NCBI GenBank assembly: GCA_023230905.1
Contig: JALNWL010000008.1
Coordinates: 1-32,090, forward strand
Length of the DNA: 32,090 nucleotides
From: Syntrophales bacterium
GTDB lineage: Bacteria > Desulfobacterota > Syntrophia > Syntrophales > UBA2251
Direction: 5' to 3'
Both the position numbers and the translations under genes were made by a program. Positions 17,408 to 23,982 of this stretch are shown one piece after another (position 1 is the first letter of the stretch; every line of letters begins with the position of its first letter). The notes beneath the pieces are model-generated. The model did no database searches. It saw only the letters and a list, made by a program, of their open reading frames with translations, and was not told the DNA's origin.

Positions 17408-18529
17408 TCAGGGGACCAGCTTCGCCACGATCCGGTTCTGGGTGATTTCCGTGATTCTCAATTTACGCTGGTTGAAGGTCATGGCGGCCAGGTCGTCGGC
17501 CACCCCTTGGGTATTGCCCTTGATCTCGAGATCCAGTTCGGCCTGACCATGGGCATAGGCGCGCTGATAGATCTCCCGGAATCCTCTCACGTCGCTCGCG
17601 ATCTGTTCCTTGAACTGCAATAGATCCTGATAGGCGTTAAACCCGGTCACGATCAGTTTCACGGTAACCGCATTGGTCAACTCTGACGACCAGCGCTCCA
17701 TGATTTCGTCCGTCATCTTCTTCGCCAGGCTGTCCGCGGCATCCACCGTGATCTGTTTGATGTCGTCGCGCATCCCCGGACACGATCTTGTTTCGCTGTC
17801 CGTCGCCAGAACCTCGCCCGTATCGACGTTGATGATCTTGGTCGAGACGATCACCTTGTTCGTCGTCATTTCGATCTCCCCGAATCTCGACGAGCTGGAC
17901 GACGCTTCGACATCGCCGACGATCAGGACTTCCGCACCGTAACGATGGCCGAAATTGGCCGTCTCCCGCCGATTGAGCGCCAGCCCCTGAAGATTCTCGC
18001 GTTCCGTGCCCTTTTTGTAGGTATCGGCGTCGACCAGCTTGAACCCCTGGGACAGGAAATAGCGGGACATCGCGGACTCGGCAACGGCGTCCTTCTGTGC
18101 CCGTCCGCTGAAAAGAAGCATCAGGCGGGGTTTTTCCTTGCGGGCCATGATGAGGTTCAGGGCGGCGAGACGGTCCTTCAGTTTTCCCATCCCCACATCG
18201 GCTTCGATGGTGACTTCGTACATGTCCCCGTCACGCCGTTCGGAAACGATTTTGCGCGAGTTGATGAATCCCTGCGACTCGGAAAGGATCCGGTCCATCT
18301 TGACCTGAAAATTCTCCACCTCCGTGCTGCTGGAAATCATGACCCCGACCACCCGCTCCACGGCATTGCGCTGGGCGTTGTCGACCGCCCTGTCGCGGGC
18401 GATGTCCACGCGGTTGTTGTTGACGACGGCCATCCCATCGGCCACGACCCGGTTCTGGGCATAAAGGAGACTTACCCCCCCGAACATCAGTCCCACGAGC
18501 GTCACGAAAAGTATGCATCTTCTCATCAT
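17408..18529 (-). CDS. FlgT-like exported protein
   Basis: A 373-aa protein with a signal peptide (hydrophobic 5-22, cleavage near LYA-Q). Residues 26-125 match the FlgT N-terminal domain style: VVADGMA, ARDRAVDNAQRNAVERVVGVMI, and SESQGFINSRKIVSE. Residues 133-285 form a second alpha/beta domain (RLMLLFSG, SRYFLSQGFKLVDADT, YGAEVLIVGDVEAS, INVDTGEVLATDSE), related to FlgT-M/CsgG/TolB-N. Residues 286-373 are a third alpha/beta domain. FlgT builds the H ring at the base of Vibrio flagella, but no flagellar gene is present here. The start is ATG 18529 (ATG 18526 is adjacent); only a weak AAAGGA site lies upstream. It is the first gene of the cluster, with a strong promoter at 18620-18648. The name FlgT would over-claim. 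Confidence 0.83.
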   Translation of the reverse strand: MMRRCILFVTLVGLMFGGVSLLYAQNRVVADGMAVVNNNRVDIARDRAVDNAQRNAVERVVGVMISSSTEVENFQVKMDRILSESQGFINSRKIVSERRDGDMYEVTIEADVGMGKLKDRLAALNLIMARKEKPRLMLLFSGRAQKDAVAESAMSRYFLSQGFKLVDADTYKKGTERENLQGLALNRRETANFGHRYGAEVLIVGDVEASSSSSRFGEIEMTTNKVIVSTKIINVDTGEVLATDSETRSCPGMRDDIKQITVDAADSLAKKMTDEIMERWSSELTNAVTVKLIVTGFNAYQDLLQFKEQIASDVRGFREIYQRAYAHGQAELDLEIKGNTQGVADDLAAMTFNQRKLRITEITQNRIVAKLVP

Positions 18530-18549
18530 GCCAGTTCGCGTCCTTTCCC

Positions 18550-18568
18550 GCCGCCGGTCCCCGGCGGC
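18550..18568. repeat. Hairpin in the leader of the FlgT-like gene
   Basis: A perfect 8-bp stem GCCGCCGG/CCGGCGGC (18550-18557, 18561-18568) with a 3-base loop lies 21 bp before the FlgT-like ATG. It could affect translation or mRNA stability. Confidence 0.5.
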
Positions 18569-18597
18569 CTTGAACGGTCGTTCCGCTCGATAAATCG

Positions 18598-18615
18598 GCA
18601 GGTTAACGAACCTGC
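18598..18615. promoter_or_regulatory. Perfect palindrome at the predicted transcription start
   Basis: GCAGGTT-AACG-AACCTGC has 7-bp arms. It lies five bases beyond the -10 box of the cluster promoter, covering the likely start site. It may be an operator for a dimeric regulator or a 5' stem-loop; it may also be a remnant rfbD terminator. Confidence 0.45.
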
Positions 18616-18619
18616 ACCG

Positions 18620-18648
18620 CATATACTGAAATCTCTCTAAGGTGTCAA
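18620..18648 (-). promoter_or_regulatory. Main promoter of the six-gene envelope cluster
   Basis: On the minus strand a perfect -35 TTGACA (18648-18643) is 17 bp from TATATG (18625-18620), which matches four of six. The -35 overlaps the rfbD TGA stop. The next gene downstream is the FlgT-like gene, about 85 bases from the predicted start. Confidence 0.68.
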
Positions 18649-19526
18649 GGCTTTTCGGCGGACGGGCTCCACTGCTCCAGAATTGACACGGAGGACAGGT
18701 AGTCCTGAAGCGCAATCTGCCAGAATCGCATCGTCCGGCCCGTCGTCTGGAGGAACTTCCGGTTGCTCATGACGCTGTAAGACGGACGTCTGGCCGGGCG
18801 TCCCAACCGGGTTGACGCAAGGGGACGCACCGCGACGTCGGTCAATCCGGCATGGGCGAGAATGGTTTTCGCAAAGTCGAACCAGCTTGCCTGGCCCCGA
18901 TTCGTGACGTGGAAGACCCCGTGCCGGTCCTCGAAGATCAGCCGTTCGACGGCCGCCGCCAGGTCGACCGTATAGGTGGGAGAGCCGACTTGATCGTCCA
19001 CGACGTCCAGTGTCGGCCGCCGCCGTGCCGCCGCCAGAATGGTCCGGACGAAATTTTTACCGTGGCGGCCGTACAGCCAGGCGGTTCGGATCAGCAGGAA
19101 GTCCGGGGCCAGGTCGATCAGGTAACGCTCCCCGGCCAGCTTGGAGGCGCCGTAGACATTCAGGGGACGGCCGGGATCCTCCTCGACATAGGGCTGCCCC
19201 TTGGTCCCGTCGAAAATATAATCCGTACTGAAATGGACGAGCTTCACCCGATACTCGCGGCACGCCATGGCGACATGCCTGACGCCCTCCGCGTTGACGG
19301 CAAAACACAGATCGGGATTCGCCTCACAGGCGTCCACATCCGTGTAGGCCGCCGCGTTGATCACGATTTCCGGATCGCATTCCGCAATCGCCGCCCGGCA
19401 GGATGCCGGGGACGTGATGTCCACGTCACCGACGTCCTTGCCCGACACGACATGGCCGGACGCGGCCAAACGGAGTACCAGATCGCTCCCCAGCATGCCT
19501 TTGTGACCGATGATCAGGATCTTCAT
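18645..19526 (-). CDS. rfbD: dTDP-4-dehydrorhamnose reductase (RmlD/RfbD family)
   Basis: Reduces dTDP-4-keto-L-rhamnose with NAD(P)H to dTDP-L-rhamnose, a precursor of O-antigen and other glycans. The 293-aa protein has the N-terminal Rossmann motif GHKGMLGSD (7-15), INAAAYTDVDACE (56-68), VNAEG (78-82), HFSTDYIFDG (98-107) and the catalytic YxxxK as YGASK (125-129). ATG 19526 overlaps the truA TGA as ATGA. The other rhamnose genes (rfbA, B, C) are not beside it. It is co-oriented with pgk and truA rather than in a polysaccharide locus. Its stop codon lies in the next promoter. Family assignment is firm; the substrate is inferred. Confidence 0.92.
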   Translation of the reverse strand: MKILIIGHKGMLGSDLVLRLAASGHVVSGKDVGDVDITSPASCRAAIAECDPEIVINAAAYTDVDACEANPDLCFAVNAEGVRHVAMACREYRVKLVHFSTDYIFDGTKGQPYVEEDPGRPLNVYGASKLAGERYLIDLAPDFLLIRTAWLYGRHGKNFVRTILAAARRRPTLDVVDDQVGSPTYTVDLAAAVERLIFEDRHGVFHVTNRGQASWFDFAKTILAHAGLTDVAVRPLASTRLGRPARRPSYSVMSNRKFLQTTGRTMRFWQIALQDYLSSVSILEQWSPSAEKP

Positions 19527-20278
19527 ACGTGTCCGTACCTGACTTCCTTCAGAAAAAGACCGCGGGCGGGCGCCGTCATACCGGCACGGCAACGATCCCT
19601 GGCCTGCAGGATCTCCCCCACGGCCTCGGGGGGATGCTTGCCCAGTCCCACATCGACCAGAACGCCCATGATGGTGCGGACCATGTACCGCAGGAATCCA
19701 TCGGCCTCGATGCTTGTCTCGATGATGTCCCCGGCCTCGCCGGTCAGCGCGGCGTCGAGAACGGTCCGGATCCGGTCGCGGCTTTCACAGTGGACGGTGC
19801 AGAAGGAGGTAAAGTCGTGGGTGCCCAGAAAATGAGGCAGGGCCTGCCGCATTTGCTCGACGGCCAGGGGACGATGAATGAACCACGCCCGCCCGTGCTC
19901 GAAAACGTCCCGCACCGACCGGTTGACGATCCGGTAAAAATAGACCTTGCTCGCCGCATCGAAGCGCGCATGGAAGCCCTCCGGCACCTCCCGGAGATCC
20001 GTAATTGCGATGTCCTTGGGCAGAACGCTGTTGATGCCTTTTAAAAGATTCGCCTCAGCCAGGCCGGACTCGGTCCGGAAGTGGGCGACCTGCGCCAGGG
20101 CATGCACGCCCGCATCCGTCCGGCCGGAGCCGACCACCGTCGCCGGACGGCCCGTGATCCGGCCGACGGCCTCTTCCAGGACCTGCTGGATGGACGAGCC
20201 GTTGAGCTGGCGCTGCCAGCCGTGATAGCGGGCGCCGTCGTACGCAATCACGATCTTCAGGGTTCGCATACCATCCAT
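19523..20278 (-). CDS. truA: tRNA pseudouridine(38-40) synthase
   Basis: Isomerises uridines 38-40 in the tRNA anticodon stem. The 251-aa product has IAYDGARYHGWQRQ (11-24), the catalytic Asp in GRTDAGVHA (D55 of GSGRTDAGVHALAQVAHF), FHARFDA, YFYRIVN, and the C-terminal FLRYMVRTIMGVLVDVG. I chose ATG 20278, which has a GGAGGGAGGG site; ATG 20269 three codons later is also possible, and an ATG at 20323 is too far upstream. It overlaps rfbD by four bases, so the two are cotranscribed. About 130 bp with the pgk terminator separates it from pgk, yet no clear promoter is visible. Confidence 0.96.
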   Translation of the reverse strand: MDGMRTLKIVIAYDGARYHGWQRQLNGSSIQQVLEEAVGRITGRPATVVGSGRTDAGVHALAQVAHFRTESGLAEANLLKGINSVLPKDIAITDLREVPEGFHARFDAASKVYFYRIVNRSVRDVFEHGRAWFIHRPLAVEQMRQALPHFLGTHDFTSFCTVHCESRDRIRTVLDAALTGEAGDIIETSIEADGFLRYMVRTIMGVLVDVGLGKHPPEAVGEILQARDRCRAGMTAPARGLFLKEVRYGHV

Positions 20279-20412
20279 CCCTCCCTCCGGGGCCCGACCT
20301 CCGTGCTTTTCATTCAATTCCACCCTGGGTCACGACCGCTTCGCAATGCCCTGGAAGCGCGGAGATACGCCGGGGGTGAATCCGCGGGCGCGCGATTCGA
20401 GAAGGCATTCCC

Positions 20413-20445
20413 TTAAAATAAAGAGGGGAAGTTTCGCTTCCCCTC
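20413..20445 (-). terminator. Rho-independent terminator of pgk
   Basis: A perfect 9-bp stem GAGGGGAAG/CTTCCCCTC (20423-20431 and 20437-20445) with a 5-base loop is followed on the minus strand by TTTATTTTAAG. It lies 34 bp after the pgk stop. Confidence 0.85.
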
Positions 20446-20478
20446 CCCGTTCAAACGACCGAAATGCAAACGCTCCTT

Positions 20479-21666
20479 TCAGGATCCGCACCGTTCGAGG
20501 GCCTCGATCCCCGGCAGAACCTTTCCTTCCAGAAGCTCCAGGGAGGCCCCGCCGCCCGTGGAGATGTACCCGATCTTGTCGCTTTCCCCCGCCCGGTGGA
20601 TGGCCACGTCCGTATCGCCGCCACCGACGATTGTCAGGGCGTACGAGTTGCCGACGCTGTGCGCCAAGGCATAGGTCCCCCGGCTGAAGGCATCGATCTC
20701 GAAAACCCCCATGGGGCCGTTCCAAATCACGGTCTTGGCATTCCCCAGGGCCTCCGTAAACAGGGTGATCGTCGCCGGGCCGATGTCCAGTCCCATCCAG
20801 TGCGCGTTCATCTCCTGCACGGGGACAATCTTCGTCTCCGCCTCCGCCGTCATCGCCTCGGCGATAACACAATCGATGGGTAGGTAGAATTTGACGCCGT
20901 GCTCCCGGGCCGTTTGCAGAACATCCTGGGCCGTCGGGATGAGATCATCCTCCACGATGGACTTGCCGACTTCGTAGCCCTGGGCCTTGAGGAATGTGAA
21001 GGCCATCCCGCCACCGATGATCATCTTGTCGACCTTCTTGATCAGGTTCACCATGGCCTCGAGCTTCCCCGAGACCTTCGATCCGCCGATGATGGCGACA
21101 AACGGACGCGCCGGCTTCTCCAGGGCCCGCCGGAAATAGTTCAGCTCCTTCTTGATCAGGAAGCCCGCGCCGCAGACCGGGACGTGCCGGGTGATGCCGA
21201 CGTTGGAGGCGTGACTGCGATGGGCGTTGCCGAAGGCGTCGTCGATGTACACATCGGCATAGGCGGCGAGCCGCTTCGCGAAGGCGTCGTCGTTGGCCGT
21301 CTCTTCGGGATGAAAGCGAAGGTTCTCCAGGAGGATCAGGCAGCCGGGCTGCAGCTCGCCCACCATCCGGTCCACCTCCGGCCCCAGGCAATCGCCCGCG
21401 AGAGGGATCTGTTTCCCCAGCAACCGCGAGAGGCGCCTGGCCACGGGGGCCAGGCTCATTTCGGGCATCAACTTTCCCTTGGGCCGACCCAGATGGGCCA
21501 TCATGATGATTCGGGCGCCTTCGTCGAGCGCGTAGTTGATCGTCGGCAGGACGGCGCGGATGCGCGTATCGTCCGTAATGTTCTGTGAACTGTCCAGCGG
21601 AACGTTGAAATCGAAGCGGAACAAAACCCTTTTCCCCTTGATGTCGATCTCGTCGATGTATTTCAT
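20479..21666 (-). CDS. pgk: Phosphoglycerate kinase
   Basis: Transfers phosphate between 1,3-bisphosphoglycerate and ADP in glycolysis and gluconeogenesis. The 395-aa protein has the signature RVLFRFDFNVP (13-23), HLGRPKG, FLIKKELNYF, AIIGGSKVSGKLEAM, MIIGGGMAFTFLKA, TVIWNGPMGVFE, and the nucleotide loop VGGGDTDVAI. Length is normal. ATG 21666 has AAGGAGG five bases upstream. gap is not adjacent, so this pgk stands alone. It has a candidate promoter (21798-21824) and its own terminator, and shares a 206-bp divergent region with the carboxyltransferase gene. Confidence 0.98.
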   Translation of the reverse strand: MKYIDEIDIKGKRVLFRFDFNVPLDSSQNITDDTRIRAVLPTINYALDEGARIIMMAHLGRPKGKLMPEMSLAPVARRLSRLLGKQIPLAGDCLGPEVDRMVGELQPGCLILLENLRFHPEETANDDAFAKRLAAYADVYIDDAFGNAHRSHASNVGITRHVPVCGAGFLIKKELNYFRRALEKPARPFVAIIGGSKVSGKLEAMVNLIKKVDKMIIGGGMAFTFLKAQGYEVGKSIVEDDLIPTAQDVLQTAREHGVKFYLPIDCVIAEAMTAEAETKIVPVQEMNAHWMGLDIGPATITLFTEALGNAKTVIWNGPMGVFEIDAFSRGTYALAHSVGNSYALTIVGGGDTDVAIHRAGESDKIGYISTGGGASLELLEGKVLPGIEALERCGS

Positions 21667-21739
21667 GGATCCTCCTTGCCCAGCGTCTCGAAAAGGGTTA
21701 TAAGGGCCGTGCCTGTCGAAGCAGCCCGAATCCGCGACT

Positions 21740-21762
21740 GCCAAGATTTCCTTGGCGTTTTT
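21740..21762 (+). terminator. Small hairpin plus T tract in the pgk/carboxyltransferase divergent region
   Basis: GCCAAG/CTTGGC (21740-21745 and 21751-21756) with a 5-base loop is followed by GTTTTT on the plus strand. No plus-strand gene precedes it. It may stop antisense transcription before the carboxyltransferase gene or form a stem in the pgk leader. Confidence 0.3.
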
Positions 21763-21797
21763 GTGAGGTTTTTACTGCGGATCGTTAGGTGTGCTGC

Positions 21798-21824
21798 TAT
21801 ATAACACGGCGGCATTCAGGTCAA
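21798..21824 (-). promoter_or_regulatory. Candidate pgk promoter
   Basis: On the minus strand TTGACC (21824-21819) precedes an AT-rich TATATAG (21803-21797). Spacing is 15 bp to TATATA or 17 bp to TATAGC. The leader would be about 120 bases. On the plus strand the same AT block could serve the carboxyltransferase gene, but I find no good -35. Confidence 0.4.
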
Positions 21825-21872
21825 GATGAATTGCGCCGCCTTGTGGAAGGCGCGACAAAAAAAGGAAAAAGG

Positions 21873-23456
21873 ATGACAGACGGCATGGAAAAGGAACTCA
21901 AGAAAAGCGCGACACGGGAAAAGATCGAGGCCTTCGAGCGGAAGCGGGACGCCCTGAAGGAGATGGGCGGCGCGGGACCGATCGCCAAGCAGCACGAGGC
22001 CGGAAAACTGACCGCCCGGGAACGCCTGGCGATGCTCTTCGATCCCGGAACCTTTCAGGAGGTGCAGCTCTTCGTTAAACATCGCTCCTCCCTCTTCGGC
22101 TTGGGCGACAAGGAGATTCCCGCCGACGGCGTCGTGACGGGTTTCGGTCATGTCAACGGACGGACGGTTTTCGCCGCGGCACAGGATTTCACCAGCGCCG
22201 GCGGGAGCCTCGGCGAAATGCACGCAAAGAAAATCTGGAAGGTCATGGACATGGCCCTGACCGCCCGCAAACCCTTCGTCTCCCTGAACGATTCCGGCGG
22301 GGCCCGTATCCAGGAGGGCGTCCCCTCCCTCGAAGGCTACGGCGGCATCTTCTACCGAAACACCCTGGCCTCCGGATACATCCCCCAGATCACCGCGATC
22401 ATGGGCCCCACCGCCGGCGGGGCCGTCTACTCCCCCGCGCTCACGGACTGGGTCTTCATGGTGAAGGATCGGAGCTACATGTACATTACGGGTCCCGACG
22501 TCATCAAGGCGGTCATCGGGGAGGAGGTGACGCACAACGACCTGGGCGGCGCCGTCGCCCACGCCACGAAGAGCGGTGTCTGCCACTTCGCCACGGAGAG
22601 CGACGAGGACTGTCTCGCAAAGGTCAAGACCCTGCTGTCCTACCTCCCGGACAGCTGTCACAGCCCGCTGCCCGTCAGACCCTGCACCGACGTCCCCGAT
22701 CGGGAATGCCCCGAACTGGACACGATCATCCCGGACAAATCGAGCCGGGGCTACGACATGAAAAAGGTCATCACGGCCGTCGCCGACAACGGCGAGGTCT
22801 TCGAAACGCACGAGCTGTGGGCGAGGAACATCACCGTCGCCTTCATCCGGATCATGGGCCGGCCCGTCGGCGTCATCGCCAACAACTCGCGCTTCAACGC
22901 CGGGGTGCTCGACACGCACGCTTCGGACAAGGCCTCTCGCTTCATCCGGTTCTGCGACGCTTTCAATATCCCGCTTCTGACCTTCGCGGACGTACCCGGC
23001 TACATGCCCGGCACCCAGCAGGAGTGGTCGGGCATCATCAGCCACGGCGCCAAACTGCTCCACGCCTACTCCGAGGCCACCGTGCCGAAGATCACGGTCG
23101 TCACCCGCAAGGATTACGGCGGGGCCTACATCGGCATGTGCAGCAAGCAGCTCGGGGCCGACTACGTCATGGCCTGGCCCTCGGCGGAGATCGCCGTCAT
23201 GGGCGCGGAGGGGGCCTGCAACATCGTCTACCGCCGGGAAATCGGCGCCGCGGAGGATCCGGCCGCCCGGCGGGCCGAGCTCGTCGCCGCCTACGAGACG
23301 CAGTTCAACAACCCGTACTTCGCCGCGAGCCTGGGCATCATCGAGGAGATCATCGCCCCGCGGGATACGCGCAAGCGGGTCGTGGCGCTGCTTGAGACTC
23401 TCGAGAACAAGCAGGAATCCAGGCCTGACAAGAAGCACAACAACATCCCCTTGTAG
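21873..23456 (+). CDS. Acyl-CoA carboxyltransferase, propionyl-CoA carboxylase beta / methylmalonyl-CoA decarboxylase alpha type
   Basis: Carboxyl-transfer subunit of a biotin-dependent acyl-CoA carboxylase or decarboxylase. The 527-aa product has both crotonase-like halves: GKLTARERLAMLFDPGTF (44-61), ADGVVTGFGHVNGR, AQDFTSAGGSLGEMHAKKI (103-121), NDSGGARIQEGV (139-150), GPTAGGAVYSPAL (178-190), and later DVPGYMPGTQQEW, YGGAYIGMCSKQLGAD and EIAVMGAEGA. It ends in KKHNNIPL, typical of PccB/MmdA. ATG 21873 has AAGGA seven bases upstream. No biotin-carrier, biotin carboxylase or sodium-pump subunit is adjacent, so it must pair with products of other loci. Propionyl-CoA/methylmalonyl-CoA is the likely substrate; the sequence alone does not separate carboxylase from decarboxylase. 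Confidence 0.9.
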   Translation: MTDGMEKELKKSATREKIEAFERKRDALKEMGGAGPIAKQHEAGKLTARERLAMLFDPGTFQEVQLFVKHRSSLFGLGDKEIPADGVVTGFGHVNGRTVFAAAQDFTSAGGSLGEMHAKKIWKVMDMALTARKPFVSLNDSGGARIQEGVPSLEGYGGIFYRNTLASGYIPQITAIMGPTAGGAVYSPALTDWVFMVKDRSYMYITGPDVIKAVIGEEVTHNDLGGAVAHATKSGVCHFATESDEDCLAKVKTLLSYLPDSCHSPLPVRPCTDVPDRECPELDTIIPDKSSRGYDMKKVITAVADNGEVFETHELWARNITVAFIRIMGRPVGVIANNSRFNAGVLDTHASDKASRFIRFCDAFNIPLLTFADVPGYMPGTQQEWSGIISHGAKLLHAYSEATVPKITVVTRKDYGGAYIGMCSKQLGADYVMAWPSAEIAVMGAEGACNIVYRREIGAAEDPAARRAELVAAYETQFNNPYFAASLGIIEEIIAPRDTRKRVVALLETLENKQESRPDKKHNNIPL

Positions 23457-23880
23457 GTGTCGACCCTTTGAAATCGCCGTCCCTCCGCGCGCCGAACCTT
23501 CCCTCCCCCGCCCCTCGCTTCGTTCGAGGGGCGGGGGATAAGGCGGCCGGAAAACGCTCCCTGGCACGCCTGGAGGGATGTGCCCCGATGCATCATCCGT
23601 GAAATCTCCGCTTGACTTTCCGACGGTTTCAGAGCAGACGATGAAGCCGTTCCGTTCAGCTTCATGTTGGAAAATTTACAAACCGGCGATCTTGATTTTT
23701 CTTCCGATCAGCGCGCGATTGACAAACCGTGGAGGGTGCGGGCCTTCCCCTTCGGATGTGGAAAGCAAGAACTGGCGGGACTTCCCCGTTGTGCCCTTCC
23801 ATCCGGCAGGCATGGTTTTCAATCCTCGGGCACTGGATTTCGAAGCGGAATGGTCAAGCGATGCCGGATGCAACTAATCC
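23457..23880. other. Intergenic region without a supported gene
   Basis: Between the carboxyltransferase stop and the histone-like promoter I see a strong hairpin (23505-23537) but no convincing gene. Overlapping short frames (99 aa from 23578, 74 aa from 23664) have no recognisable domain, unlikely composition and poor ribosome sites. A degraded gene or a small RNA cannot be excluded. Confidence 0.5.
23505..23537. terminator. Perfect GC-rich hairpin after the carboxyltransferase gene
   Basis: A 13-bp perfect stem (CCCCCGCCCCTCG with its complement; 23505-23517 and 23525-23537) surrounds a 7-base loop. No T tract follows on either strand. It lies 48 bp after the stop codon. It may aid termination or protect the 3' end. 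It shares the 12-mer GTTCGAGGGGCG with the hairpin before valS. Confidence 0.5.
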
Positions 23881-23909
23881 TTGAATGAATGAGAATTTTT
23901 TTTTATAAT
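23881..23909 (+). promoter_or_regulatory. Strong sigma-70-type promoter of the histone-like gene
   Basis: TTGAAT (23881-23886) and a perfect TATAAT (23904-23909) are exactly 17 bp apart. A run of nine T (23896-23904) fills the end of the spacer. The predicted start is near 23916, giving a leader of about 67 bases. The block is very AT-rich compared with its surroundings. Confidence 0.72.
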
Positions 23910-23982
23910 GGCGCATCGGTTTTTTTGTGGATGAGAGGAAGGAACCATCAATCGGACTGAACCAGCAAAGGATCGGTGACGC

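Noticed and set aside
17408..18529. Calling the first cluster gene a true flagellar FlgT
   Set aside because: No flagellar gene lies in the window and the neighbours are modular envelope proteins; only domain similarity is supported.
18645..19526. A polysaccharide (O-antigen) gene cluster around rfbD
   Set aside because: No glycosyltransferase or other rhamnose gene is next to it. It overlaps truA.
21816..23567. A 583-codon minus-strand frame opposite the carboxyltransferase
   Set aside because: It mirrors the codon pattern of the real gene and contains no family motif.
23578..23888. Two short plus-strand frames (99 and 74 codons) in the intergenic region
   Set aside because: They overlap in different frames, lack recognisable domains, and have poorly placed ribosome sites.
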